Positions 9,204 to 19,020 are shown, numbered from the stretch's first letter. The stretch: 64,000 nt of DNA from Oscillospiraceae bacterium (GCA_015066635.1 SVOA01000003.1:62001-126000), one strand, 5' to 3'. Notes: a model not told the origin generated them from the letters alone. Numbers and translations are program-made.

Positions 9204-10961
9204 TCACACCTCATATCTGAGTTTAGAGTTTATTTCAATAATTGTATCCTCATGAATCTTGATATGCTCACGGTCATAGGTATAAATTCCGTTAAGCTCG
9301 TTTTCAACATCTGAAAGCTGAGTGTAAATCGTTCCGCACAGACCCTTGTCTATAAGAGGAATAATCTGCTTGTAATAAAGCTTTTTATATGCGGCTGTAA
9401 GAGTTTCCATATTTTTGAATTTCAGATACATACCGAAAGATTTGTTATCTGTCCAGCTGTGTCCATGGAATCTGTTCTGATAGCCGCCGAATTCGGTAAT
9501 GACAAATGCGCGTTTGCCGTCAAGCTTCGGCATTTTTATCGGGAAGACGTATTTGTGCATACTCTGTATATCTCCTCCGCCCTGGTCGTACCAACCGCTT
9601 GCGTGGTCAATAACGCGGCTTGAGTCAAGATTTCTGACGTAGTTAGCTATCTGAACCGCGTCGAACTGTCCCCAGCCCTCGTTAAAGGGAACCCAGCAAT
9701 AAATTGAAACAACATTGTAAAGCTGAGAAATCATTTCTCCGAGTTCTCTCTTATAGTCGTCTCTCGCCTCTTTCTTGCCTCTGCTGAATCTTTCATAGCG
9801 GTTGTCCTTGACCTTGATGTTGAGATTCGGGAAAACGCCTGCATAAAGGTCGCCGATATATGCGCCGCCGCTTATCATATCCTGCCATACTATCATACCG
9901 AGTCTGTCGCAGTGATAGTACCATCTCATCGGCTCAACCTTGATATGCTTTCTGAGCATATTAAACCCGAGGCGTTTCATCTCTTTGATGTCAAAAATCA
10001 TCGCTTCGTCGCTCGGCGGCGTAAGTCCTCCGTCAGGCCAGTAGCCCTGGTCTAAAAGACCTCTCTGAAAATACGGCTCATTGTTAAGGAAAAGCCTTGT
10101 AACTCCAAACTTGTCCTTATCAATACCGAATTTTCTCATACCGAAATAACTCTTGACCGTGTCGGCAATTTTACCGTTTTTAATAAGATTAAGTTCAATA
10201 TCATAGAGGTTAGGTTCCTCGGGACTCCACAGCTTAAAGCCGTTGTCAAAAGCAACATTCTCGTCAACGGATATTTCTTTTGATATTATTTCATCATCAC
10301 CGTCATACACATAAAGGACTATACCGTCATACTCCTTTGCACACAACTCTGTTTTAATATTAAACTGTCCTTTATCAATATCGGGAAGAATTCTTATCGA
10401 AGCAATATAATCAGCATTAACTCCCTCAAGCCAAACCGTCTGCCATATTCCCGAGGTAGGCGTGTACCAAAATCCGTGAGGATGGCTGTCCTGCTTGCCC
10501 CTGTTCTGCCAGCCCGTTTCAGTCGGGTCATAAACGCATACGGTAACGGCGTTTTCGCCGTCTTTTAAGAAGTCCGTAATATCAAAAGAAAACGCGCAGT
10601 ATCCTCCTGTATGGTTGCCGACAAATTCTTTATTGACGTAAACCTTGCACTGCCAGTCAACGGCGTCAAAATGGAGCAGAATTCTTTTATCCTTCAGCTC
10701 GGGATTAACCGTAAACTTTTTTCTGTACCAGAGTCTGTCGGTAGGCTTCAATGCCTTTTCAACGCCTGACAGCAGACTTTCTATGGCAAAGGGAACAGTT
10801 ATTTTCCCCGAAAAATCGGATATCCACTTCTCCCCTCTTGTGGTAATCTGATATTCCCACTCTCCGTTAAGGCACTGCCAGCAGTCCCTTTTGAACTGCG
10901 GTCTCGGATATTCGGGCAAGGGATTTTTTAAATCGACTTTATCTGTCCATATACTTTTCAT
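9204..10961 (-). CDS. glycoside hydrolase family 2 protein, substrate unknown
   Basis: ORF called to 11132, but a good RBS (AAAGGAGG) precedes ATG at 10961 (MKSIWTDKVDLKNP); the longer form would run into tRNA-Leu. GH2 acid/base PFNEGWGQ and nucleophile VITEFGGY. Confidence 0.85.
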   Translation of the reverse strand: MKSIWTDKVDLKNPLPEYPRPQFKRDCWQCLNGEWEYQITTRGEKWISDFSGKITVPFAIESLLSGVEKALKPTDRLWYRKKFTVNPELKDKRILLHFDAVDWQCKVYVNKEFVGNHTGGYCAFSFDITDFLKDGENAVTVCVYDPTETGWQNRGKQDSHPHGFWYTPTSGIWQTVWLEGVNADYIASIRILPDIDKGQFNIKTELCAKEYDGIVLYVYDGDDEIISKEISVDENVAFDNGFKLWSPEEPNLYDIELNLIKNGKIADTVKSYFGMRKFGIDKDKFGVTRLFLNNEPYFQRGLLDQGYWPDGGLTPPSDEAMIFDIKEMKRLGFNMLRKHIKVEPMRWYYHCDRLGMIVWQDMISGGAYIGDLYAGVFPNLNIKVKDNRYERFSRGKKEARDDYKRELGEMISQLYNVVSIYCWVPFNEGWGQFDAVQIANYVRNLDSSRVIDHASGWYDQGGGDIQSMHKYVFPIKMPKLDGKRAFVITEFGGYQNRFHGHSWTDNKSFGMYLKFKNMETLTAAYKKLYYKQIIPLIDKGLCGTIYTQLSDVENELNGIYTYDREHIKIHEDTIIEINSKLRYEV

Positions 10962-11019
10962 ATACTCTGCCTCCTTTAACATCTGTTTATATTTTATAAC
11001 AAATATATCCTTTTGTCTA

Positions 11020-11048
11020 TTGAATTTTAATATATATTTTGCTATAAT
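11020..11048 (+). promoter_or_regulatory. putative sigma-70/A promoter of tRNA-Leu(TAG)
   Basis: TTGAAT - 17 nt - TATAAT, with -10 18 nt before the tRNA 5' end. Confidence 0.7.
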
Positions 11049-11065
11049 TGTCGCAAACAAAAAAC

Positions 11066-11150
11066 GCACCTGTGGCGGAATTGGCAGACGCGCCAGATTT
11101 AGGATCTGGTATCTCCCGATGTGCAGGTTCAAGTCCTGTCAGGTGCACCA
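11066..11150 (+). tRNA. tRNA-Leu(TAG)
   Basis: Acceptor GCACCTG/CAGGTGC, anticodon arm CCAGA-TTTAGGA-TCTGG, GGTTCAAGTCC T-arm, encoded CCA. Confidence 0.95.
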
Positions 11151-11155
11151 GACAG

Positions 11156-11179
11156 CCGCAGTTTAAAACTGCGGTTTTT
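11156..11179 (+). terminator. intrinsic terminator of tRNA-Leu(TAG)
   Basis: CCGCAGTTTAAAACTGCGG followed by TTTTT. Confidence 0.8.
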
Positions 11180-11194
11180 CAGGGGGAAAACAAA

Positions 11195-11707
11195 ATGAAA
11201 AGCAGATTATTTAAAGCGCTTTTATACATAAGCGGTTTCTTTACTGCTGTAATTTGCCTTGCTATGAACTTCTTTATCATCCCTAAAATAGAAGCGGGTG
11301 CCGACGGACTCCGCTGGCTTGAAATGAAGTTCGGTTACAGCGAGGACTATGTTATCGGCTTTATAATTAAATCAACTTCCGAGTGTCGGGATATTATAAC
11401 AAACGTCCAGATACCGCTTGATTTATTCTATATGGTTTGCTACGGACTTTTCTTCTCGCTGCTGATTATTGCTCTGTTAAAGAAAATGACATGGCTTATT
11501 GCTTTCCCCGTAACGCTTTCGGTTGTTGATTTATTTGAGGACTTAACCTTAATGAATATGTTTAAATCAAGCGATTATATACGGTTCTCAGGCATACTGA
11601 CAAGCGTCAAAACGATTTTAATGTATATCTGCTTTCTGATAATAATTTTACTGATTATTTACAGAATAAAACAGCATATAGAATATAAAAAAGGACTTCC
11701 CGATTAG
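11195..11707 (+). CDS. multi-pass membrane protein of unknown function
   Basis: 170 aa from ATG at 11195 (MKSRLFKALLYISGFF...), about four hydrophobic helices; AGGGGG RBS. The upstream part of the called ORF is the tRNA. Confidence 0.75.
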   Translation: MKSRLFKALLYISGFFTAVICLAMNFFIIPKIEAGADGLRWLEMKFGYSEDYVIGFIIKSTSECRDIITNVQIPLDLFYMVCYGLFFSLLIIALLKKMTWLIAFPVTLSVVDLFEDLTLMNMFKSSDYIRFSGILTSVKTILMYICFLIIILLIIYRIKQHIEYKKGLPD

Positions 11708-11719
11708 GGAAGTCCTTTT
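11687..11719. terminator. convergent terminator between membrane protein and metallophosphoesterase genes
   Basis: AAAAGGACTTCCC(N5)GGGAAGTCCTTTT; the stop codon of the + strand gene lies in the loop. Confidence 0.8.
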
Positions 11720-11728
11720 CTTATCAGA

Positions 11729-14700
11729 TTAGTATTCGTTTCTCTTTTTTCTTATAAATACTATTGCGCAGATTATAAGTCCTGCGGCGGCAGGAATAAC
11801 GAAAATCACGGGGTCGAGATATATACCCGCTGTCTTAGGCGAACGGAATTTATCAACCGTACCGCTACCGCTTGCGCCGCCCGACGAAGTCGGTTCGTCC
11901 TTAATAATTGTGCCGTCCTGAATATTATTCTCAGCCGCTTCCTTGGCGGTAAGAGATTTGGCGATAGCAAATGAATCAACCTTTGTTGCAGTACCGTTAT
12001 CAACGGTATATGAGTCAAAGAAAAGCTTGTCGCCCTTAATCTGAATTGCGCTGAACATAGGAGAAACAGCGTCATAAATTACTTCTGCTCTCGGGAAAAG
12101 AGCGTCTGTTTCCGAACTGTCCTTGGGCTGATAGTATTTTACTCCCGAGCGACCGTCTATAGCGTAAATCGTGCCCGCAGGTTTAACCTTTGCGGTATAA
12201 GGAACGTTGTTATTAAAGATATTTGCCGTCTGAGTTTCAACAACAGCGTTATCCTTAATTACATTTGTTCTCAGATAAACGTGGTCGTGTCCCTGCAATA
12301 CAAGGTCAATTCCGAGCTCAGGCATAAGCGATGTCAACTGATTGCGAAGTCCTTTTATGTCGTCATCGTCAAAGTGATTTCCGTTTGAGTAAATTGCCTT
12401 GTGCAGAGAAACTATTTTCCAGTCAGCGTTGCTTGACTGAACATCGTTACGAAGCCAGTTAAGCTGTTTTTCGCTGAGTGTACCGTCATTATTAAGGTCG
12501 TTTGAATTAAGCACGGTAAAGTGAGCGTTATTATAGTCGTATGAATAATAAACTCCTGTTTCAAGATTCTGCTCGGGAACATTTGAGAGTATGTTATACT
12601 CCGTTACGGAGCTTTCGGAATTCTCGTGGTTACCTGCCGTGGGCATCATTACGGTTTTCATCAGATTGTCGGACGCCGTATTGAAAAGCCAGTTCCACTG
12701 CTTGAAATTAGTGCCCTTATCAACCTGATCTCCCGAGTGCATAATGAAAGCCGCATCGGGATACATTGAATACGCCGTATTAACCGTATCAGCCCATTTA
12801 CGGTACTGTCTTTCTATACCGCCCTGCGAATCTGTAAAGTGGAAAAAGGTAAACTCATTTGTATTATCGGCTGTATCAATAACACCTATATTGCTCCACC
12901 AGTTTCTTGCGGCGTCGCCGATTCTGTAGTAATACTTCTGACCTGGTTGAAGTCCCGTCAGTTTAATAATATGTCTGTTGATATTGAAGGTGTATTTCAG
13001 TATTCCGAAAATACCGAGATCAATGCCCGGATACTGTCTTGTAGTTCTCTGTGTTTGAGCTGATACACCCTTTGTGCTCGGAGTACCCGTAAAGTTCTTA
13101 TTGCTTCCTGCGGGTATAATTTCAATATCGGTACCCGTTACGCCGACCTTTGTAAACCAGCTGATATTTCTTGATGTAGCGGCGTCGTCGCCGAAGGTTA
13201 CGGAAATTCCCGAAGGAAGTCTTAAATCTTCTACCGTAGGAGTTACGGGTACCTTGCCGCTGTATGTGATTGTATTTTCAAGATCTGTCGGAAGTTTATC
13301 GGTTGTGAAATCATAAATAAAATTATAGAATTCATAAGCGATTGTTTCCATCTCAGAATCAGTTATATACTCATCAATGTAACTGTTTACAAGTTCTTCA
13401 AGAGAGCCGTAATCGGTTACGCCGAGGGCAAATATAACTGAAACAATATTACCCGCATCAAGCTTGGGTATAGAATTGTTGACGGGCTCGGCTACACCGA
13501 GAAGCGTACCAAGAACCGTATTAAGTATATCGTTCTTTGTGTCGTCGTTTATTGCACCGAGTATTCCGACGGGGTCTATCTGAATCGTAGGCAGAAGCTC
13601 ATCTTTAAGTATATCATTCATTACAATATCGTAAAGAGTATCAAAAATCTCCTGAGCGTTTTCTCCCCTGTAGAATCTGTCAAGTACGTCGTTGATAAAG
13701 GGATCGTCCGATCTGTTCTCGTCGCCGTAATACATATACGCGAGAACGGAAGCAACTGCATCACCGAAATTACCGTTTTTATTCGGGTTGCCGAAACCGA
13801 GAGTATCAATATACTTGGTACAGGGCTTGCTCGAAACCTCAACGGCGCATAGCTTGTCAAGCACCTTTCTGACAAGATTCAATGCGTTTTCAGGATTATC
13901 AATATATTTCTTCTGTAACTGTGCGCAAACAGATTTAAGCACAGCTTTAATTGCCGTCTTTGTAATGCCGTCCGCAGACCCGAGGTCCGTGTTTTTAAGC
14001 AGATTGCTTATTACGGAATCTATATCAAGCAGATTATCAAGGTAATTATATAACCCTGCCTCCTGAATTTCGGGACCGATAGACTGCGTAAGGAAATACT
14101 CGACATATCTCGTTCCGAAATCGGAAAGGTCTCCTCCGCCGTAATTAAGCGCATAGGCGGTGTATTTATACGGCTTAGGATAGGTTGTACCGAATGCCTC
14201 TATCTGTTTTGTATTATCTATTTCGTTTGTGCTGTACTGCATAGTGGTACTGCCATCCGTACCCTTTGAGAAAGTAACCGTTCTTGTGTAGTTCGGGAAA
14301 ACCTGAACAGAAGCGGTTGAGCAGTCAGTCATTGTTTCGCCGTTATCACTCGTCCACTGTGCAACATCGTGAAAATGAAGATGTCCGGTAAAAGCAAAGT
14401 GCATACCTGCATCGGCAAGCTTTTCGCATACCTCCTGCCAGTTATCAATAACAAATGCCTGCATTGTGTTGTCCTCGTGGTCATAGTGCTCAACTATATT
14501 GAAGTGAGTCATACCTATAACCTCAAGACCGTCTTCCTTTGCTTTTTTAATTTCATTTAAAGTCCACTCAAGAAGATCGTCCGAAAAAGCGCCTCTTGTT
14601 TCAGCTTCATTAAGACCTTTTGAGTGCATATCGCTGCTGTAGCAGGCACAGTCAAGCGCAATAAATCTGTAACCGCCGTCAAGAGTTGCGGCATAGGAAA

Positions 14701-15268
14701 GTTGACCTGCCTCATTACCCGCGGAAGGCGTAAAGAAGGAATCGGCAAGGTCATATCCGAGGTCTGCATATATATCCCTGAAGTCTTCAGGCTCACACCA
14801 CTTGGTCGGAACATACTTACCGTTAAGAAATCTTGTAGCGTTAGCTTTTCTTATATCGTGGTTACCGTTTATTACAAGAACCTGAATACCTGTTCTGTTC
14901 TCAAAATCTTTGAGTACCTTAGCGAGAGCAGTATGAGATTCATATTCACCATTACGTGCCATATCGCCGGGGATAAAAAGATATTTCATATTATTGGTCG
15001 CTGCCTGCGCTTCAAATTCAGCGAGCGCGGCGTCAATAAGCGCAGGAGTAAGATATGATGTGCTTGAATTGAGCTTGCAAGCGTCAATAAACTCGTTGAT
15101 ATCCGAGCCCATAAGGGTACGGGCATAGTAATGCGTGTCGGACATTACGCCGACTGTAATTTCATCCGTACCGACAGCAATGCCTGAGAAAAGTGTACCC
15201 GGAATCAATGAGCACACCATAATCAGAGTAACAATTACGGAAATAATCTTTGCAATTTTCCTTTTCAT
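11729..15268 (-). CDS. secreted, cell-surface protein with two metallophosphoesterase domains and a C-terminal membrane anchor
   Basis: 1179 aa; signal peptide; domain 1 motifs GVMSDTHYYA, IPGDMARNG, NGNHD, FTGHLHFHD; domain 2 motifs HSGDQVDKG, AGNHENSES, LQGHDHVYLR after a purple-acid-phosphatase-like lead-in (ITGLQPGQKYYYRIGD-like); C-terminal TM plus KKR tail. Confidence 0.85.
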   Translation of the reverse strand: MKRKIAKIISVIVTLIMVCSLIPGTLFSGIAVGTDEITVGVMSDTHYYARTLMGSDINEFIDACKLNSSTSYLTPALIDAALAEFEAQAATNNMKYLFIPGDMARNGEYESHTALAKVLKDFENRTGIQVLVINGNHDIRKANATRFLNGKYVPTKWCEPEDFRDIYADLGYDLADSFFTPSAGNEAGQLSYAATLDGGYRFIALDCACYSSDMHSKGLNEAETRGAFSDDLLEWTLNEIKKAKEDGLEVIGMTHFNIVEHYDHEDNTMQAFVIDNWQEVCEKLADAGMHFAFTGHLHFHDVAQWTSDNGETMTDCSTASVQVFPNYTRTVTFSKGTDGSTTMQYSTNEIDNTKQIEAFGTTYPKPYKYTAYALNYGGGDLSDFGTRYVEYFLTQSIGPEIQEAGLYNYLDNLLDIDSVISNLLKNTDLGSADGITKTAIKAVLKSVCAQLQKKYIDNPENALNLVRKVLDKLCAVEVSSKPCTKYIDTLGFGNPNKNGNFGDAVASVLAYMYYGDENRSDDPFINDVLDRFYRGENAQEIFDTLYDIVMNDILKDELLPTIQIDPVGILGAINDDTKNDILNTVLGTLLGVAEPVNNSIPKLDAGNIVSVIFALGVTDYGSLEELVNSYIDEYITDSEMETIAYEFYNFIYDFTTDKLPTDLENTITYSGKVPVTPTVEDLRLPSGISVTFGDDAATSRNISWFTKVGVTGTDIEIIPAGSNKNFTGTPSTKGVSAQTQRTTRQYPGIDLGIFGILKYTFNINRHIIKLTGLQPGQKYYYRIGDAARNWWSNIGVIDTADNTNEFTFFHFTDSQGGIERQYRKWADTVNTAYSMYPDAAFIMHSGDQVDKGTNFKQWNWLFNTASDNLMKTVMMPTAGNHENSESSVTEYNILSNVPEQNLETGVYYSYDYNNAHFTVLNSNDLNNDGTLSEKQLNWLRNDVQSSNADWKIVSLHKAIYSNGNHFDDDDIKGLRNQLTSLMPELGIDLVLQGHDHVYLRTNVIKDNAVVETQTANIFNNNVPYTAKVKPAGTIYAIDGRSGVKYYQPKDSSETDALFPRAEVIYDAVSPMFSAIQIKGDKLFFDSYTVDNGTATKVDSFAIAKSLTAKEAAENNIQDGTIIKDEPTSSGGASGSGTVDKFRSPKTAGIYLDPVIFVIPAAAGLIICAIVFIRKKRNEY

Positions 15269-15353
15269 ATTAAAGTCCTCCGCGAAAAATAGTTTTAACT
15301 TATTTATTTTATCATAGATATATTCTTAATTCAATTAAAATAATAAACAAAAA

Positions 15354-15379
15354 AAGGCACCGTCATTTGACAGTGCCTT
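15354..15379 (-). terminator. terminator of the BMP/ABC operon
   Basis: Minus strand AAGGCACTGTCAAATGACGGTGCCTT followed by TTTTTG. Confidence 0.8.
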
Positions 15380-15389
15380 AAAAAGTGCA

Positions 15390-16388
15390 TTATCTTTCTT
15401 CTCTGAAATATGAAAGTCCGAGTGATGCAGGCGGCTGATTTTCTCTCTTTTTTCTTGCGCTAACGATAATAAGAACGATTATCGTAACAAGATAAGGCGC
15501 AATTTTGAAAAGTTCCTGCTTGCTCATTGTCATATTGGGGACTATATTATTGAGATAATTGTGGATAATATAAAGTCCGCCGAAAAGAATTGAGCCAAAA
15601 ATACTTAAATTAGGTCTCCATACCGTAAAGATAACAAGAGCTATAGCAAGCCATCCTCTGTCGCCGAAGGCGTCGTTTGACCAGATTCCGCAGGCATAGT
15701 CCATAACATAGTAAAGACCGCCGAGACCTGCGACAATGCTTCCTACACAGGTTGCTATATACTTATTTCTCGTAACGTTGATACCCGCAGCGTCAGCCGT
15801 TGCAGGATTCTCGCCGACCGCGCGCAAACTGAGTCCCTTACGCGTTCTGTTGAGTATAAGCGAAATAATAACAGCGCAGATAATTGCGAGATACGCAAGG
15901 AAGCTGTAGCTTAAAAACATTTCCCCAAACCATCCGAATTTTGAAGCAATCGGCAAAGTTTTTGAGAAATAGTTGCTTGTTACGGTAAGGGTTATGGAAG
16001 GAACGCTTGAACCCGTAATCTTGATAAGAGAACCTCCGAAGAAGTTACCGAAGCCAATACCGAAGGTTGTAAGAGCAAGACCGGTAACATTCTGATTTGC
16101 ACGAAGTGTTGTCGTAAGGAACGAATAAATAAGTCCCATTACAAGCGAACCGAATATGCAGCAAATCAGCGGAATAAAAACAGCAAGAAAACCGTTTGCA
16201 GCCGACTTGTCGCTAAGCGAGTTTTCATACAGGAAAGCGCCTATAACGCCAGAAATACCGCCGACATACATAACTCCGGGAATACCGAGGTTAAGGTTAC
16301 CCGACTTCTCTGTTAAAATTTCGCCCGTTGAGCCGTAAAGGAGAGGAATTCCTTGCATAACAGCACGATGAATAAATGAAGCTAACAT
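15390..16388 (-). CDS. ABC transporter permease (nucleoside/BMP type)
   Basis: 332 aa polytopic; TEKSGNLNLGIPGVMYVGGISG and LSLRAVGENPATADAAGINVTRNKY typical of BMP-associated permeases. Confidence 0.85.
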   Translation of the reverse strand: MLASFIHRAVMQGIPLLYGSTGEILTEKSGNLNLGIPGVMYVGGISGVIGAFLYENSLSDKSAANGFLAVFIPLICCIFGSLVMGLIYSFLTTTLRANQNVTGLALTTFGIGFGNFFGGSLIKITGSSVPSITLTVTSNYFSKTLPIASKFGWFGEMFLSYSFLAYLAIICAVIISLILNRTRKGLSLRAVGENPATADAAGINVTRNKYIATCVGSIVAGLGGLYYVMDYACGIWSNDAFGDRGWLAIALVIFTVWRPNLSIFGSILFGGLYIIHNYLNNIVPNMTMSKQELFKIAPYLVTIIVLIIVSARKKRENQPPASLGLSYFREER

Positions 16389-17491
16389 TATTTACTCTCC
16401 CCCTTACCGTTTCTGAATTTAACCTTATAGTTTATAAAGAATTCACTGCCTATAATGAAGAAGATGATTATGCCCGTAATAATGTCCGAGAAGGAATCGT
16501 TAAGTCCGAAAACCGTAGCGATTTCAATAGCGCCCTTCTGAAGGAATACTATAAGGAACGAGGTTAAAATCATATAAAGCGGATTGAACTTCGCAAGCCA
16601 CGATACCATAACAGCTGTAAATCCGCGTCCTGCGGCTGTATCCTTGGTAAGAGTATGGTCAGTACCCGAAACAAGAAGCACACCCGTAAGACCGCACAGA
16701 GCTCCCGAAAGAAGCACCGTTCTGATAATAACTTTTTTTACATTTATACCTATATATTTTGCCGTATTTTCACTCTCGCCTACTACGGAGATTTCATAAC
16801 CGTGCTTGCTGTATTTAAGATAAATATAAATAACAACGGTTAAAACGGCAACTATGACGATATTTATAAGATATTTCTGACCGAAAAGGTCGGGAAGCCA
16901 GCCCGCCTTGGTCGGCTCGTTGATAACGCCTATAGTACCCGAGCCTTTGGGAACTGACCAGACATAAGCAAAATATGAAACTATCTGAATCGCAATATAG
17001 TTCATCATAAGCGTAAACAGAGTTTCGTTTGTATTCCAAATCGCCTTAAATACGGAGGGAATAAGAGCCCAAACGGCACCTGCTATCATACTTACGACAA
17101 AAATCATGGGAATCAGAATATACGGCGGAAGCTTACTGCCGAGCAATATCATACAAGCCGTTGTCGCAAGTCCTCCGATAAGCACCTGTCCCTCTGCTCC
17201 GAGGTTCCAGAATTTCATCCTGAAAGCAGGAGTAACCGCAAGCGAAACGCACAGAAGAACAGCAACATTCTGCATAAGACTCCATACGCGTCTTGTTGAA
17301 CCTACTGCGCCTTTAATCATTGTGATATAAATATTCAGCGGATTTTCACCCGTAAAAAATATTATTATAAGCGCGCAGACTAAAAGAGAGGCAACGATAG
17401 CGGCAATTCTGATTGCCCATGAGTGCCAGTTCGGCAAAGCATCGCGCTTAACAATATGCATTAAAGGCTCTTTGGTTACGCTTTTACTCAC
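16388..17491 (-). CDS. ABC transporter permease (nucleoside/BMP type)
   Basis: 367 aa polytopic; FRMKFWNLGAEGQVLIGGL, GYEISVVGESENTAKYIGI. Confidence 0.85.
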   Translation of the reverse strand: MSKSVTKEPLMHIVKRDALPNWHSWAIRIAAIVASLLVCALIIIFFTGENPLNIYITMIKGAVGSTRRVWSLMQNVAVLLCVSLAVTPAFRMKFWNLGAEGQVLIGGLATTACMILLGSKLPPYILIPMIFVVSMIAGAVWALIPSVFKAIWNTNETLFTLMMNYIAIQIVSYFAYVWSVPKGSGTIGVINEPTKAGWLPDLFGQKYLINIVIVAVLTVVIYIYLKYSKHGYEISVVGESENTAKYIGINVKKVIIRTVLLSGALCGLTGVLLVSGTDHTLTKDTAAGRGFTAVMVSWLAKFNPLYMILTSFLIVFLQKGAIEIATVFGLNDSFSDIITGIIIFFIIGSEFFINYKVKFRNGKGESK

Positions 17492-19020
17492 TTTGCCTCA
17501 CCTCCATGTCCCTTAGTCATAAGAAGTCCGATTTCTTCTTTCTTTGCCGTTCTGCCGTCAACAATTCCCGTAACAGCTCCGCCGCAAATAACAAGTATTC
17601 TGTCGCAAAGCTCAATGAGAACGTCAAGGTCCTCGCCGACAAATATAACGGCTACGCCTTTTTCCTTCTGCTCATTGAGAAGATTGTATATCGTATATGA
17701 GGAGTTGATGTCAAGTCCTCTGACGGGATAAGCAGCCATCAGAACTGTCGGAGAGGATGCGATTTCCCTGCCGACAAGTACCTTCTGAACATTACCGCCC
17801 GAAAGTTTACGGACGGGAGTTTTTGCATCAGGCGTAACGACCTGCAAATCATCAATAATCTTATTTGCAAGTTCCTTGGGTTTCTTTCTTTCAAGAAACA
17901 CCGATTTACCCTTTTTATAGCTTCTGAGCATCATATTATCAATGATGTCCATATTGCCGACAAGTCCCATACCGAGACGGTCCTCGGGAACAAATGAAAG
18001 TCTTACGCCGAGGTTTCTTATCTGCATGGGAGTTTTATCCTTTAAATCTTCCTGCGCATTTGTTTTGGGGTTATTGTAAAGAATTTCTCCACCGCTGATT
18101 TTCTGCAGTCCTGCGATTGCCTCAAGCAATTCTCTCTGTCCGCTTCCCGAAATTCCTGCTATGCCGAGTATCTCGCCCGATTTTGCGGTAAATGAAATAT
18201 CGTGAAGTACCTGAACGCCCTCTTTGCTATACAGGTCGACACCCTTGACTATAAGTCTGTCAACAGAATTTTGAGGCTCGCTGCGTTCAATATCAAGACT
18301 TATCTTTGCGCCTACCATCATTTCGGTAAGAGTTGCCTCGTCTGCTTCGGCAGTATTGATAGTGCCTATATACTCGCCTTTACGCAGAACAGATACTCTG
18401 TCGGAAATCTCAAGAACCTCGTGAAGCTTATGCGTGATAATTATGATGGACTTGCCGTCCTCGCGCATTTTGCGTAAAACATTAAAAAGCTTCTGTGTTT
18501 CCTGAGGTGTAAGAACTGCTGTTGGCTCATCAAGTATAAGTATATCAGCGCCCTTGTAAAGCGCTTTGACTATCTCAACCGTCTGCTTTTCGGAAACAGA
18601 CATCTCGTAAATCTTTTTTTCAAGATCTATTTCAAAGCCGTATTTTTCACAGGTCTCCTTAATTTTCTTTTTTGAAGCTTTTATATCGTATTTACCGTCG
18701 GTAATGCCGAGAACAATATTTTCAACTGCGTTAAAAACGTCAACAAGCTTGAAATGTTGATGAATCATTCCGATTTTAAGGTCAAGAGCATCTTTCGGAG
18801 AAGAAATATTGACTTCCTTCCCGTCTATAAAAATATGACCTTCATCGGGGTAATAGATACCCGCAAGCATATTCATAAGTGTAGTTTTACCGCTGCCGTT
18901 TTCGCCGAGAATTGAAAGTATTTCGCCTCGCATAACAACAAGGTCAACGTCCTTGTTGGCAACAATATGACCGAATACTTTGGTAATTCCCTTTAACTCG
19001 ATGGCAGGAATACTGCTCAT
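17488..19020 (-). CDS. ABC transporter ATP-binding protein, tandem nucleotide-binding domains (nucleoside uptake type)
   Basis: 510 aa; Walker A GENGSGKTT, Walker B DILILDEPTAVLTP, second-half signature RKLSGGNVQKVLVGRE. Confidence 0.9.
   Translation of the reverse strand: MSSIPAIELKGITKVFGHIVANKDVDLVVMRGEILSILGENGSGKTTLMNMLAGIYYPDEGHIFIDGKEVNISSPKDALDLKIGMIHQHFKLVDVFNAVENIVLGITDGKYDIKASKKKIKETCEKYGFEIDLEKKIYEMSVSEKQTVEIVKALYKGADILILDEPTAVLTPQETQKLFNVLRKMREDGKSIIIITHKLHEVLEISDRVSVLRKGEYIGTINTAEADEATLTEMMVGAKISLDIERSEPQNSVDRLIVKGVDLYSKEGVQVLHDISFTAKSGEILGIAGISGSGQRELLEAIAGLQKISGGEILYNNPKTNAQEDLKDKTPMQIRNLGVRLSFVPEDRLGMGLVGNMDIIDNMMLRSYKKGKSVFLERKKPKELANKIIDDLQVVTPDAKTPVRKLSGGNVQKVLVGREIASSPTVLMAAYPVRGLDINSSYTIYNLLNEQKEKGVAVIFVGEDLDVLIELCDRILVICGGAVTGIVDGRTAKKEEIGLLMTKGHGGEAK

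Noticed and set aside
11048-11194. N-terminal extension of the plus-strand ORF (MSQTKNAPVAELADAPDLGSG...)
   Set aside because: It is a translation of tRNA-Leu(TAG), a common false ORF.
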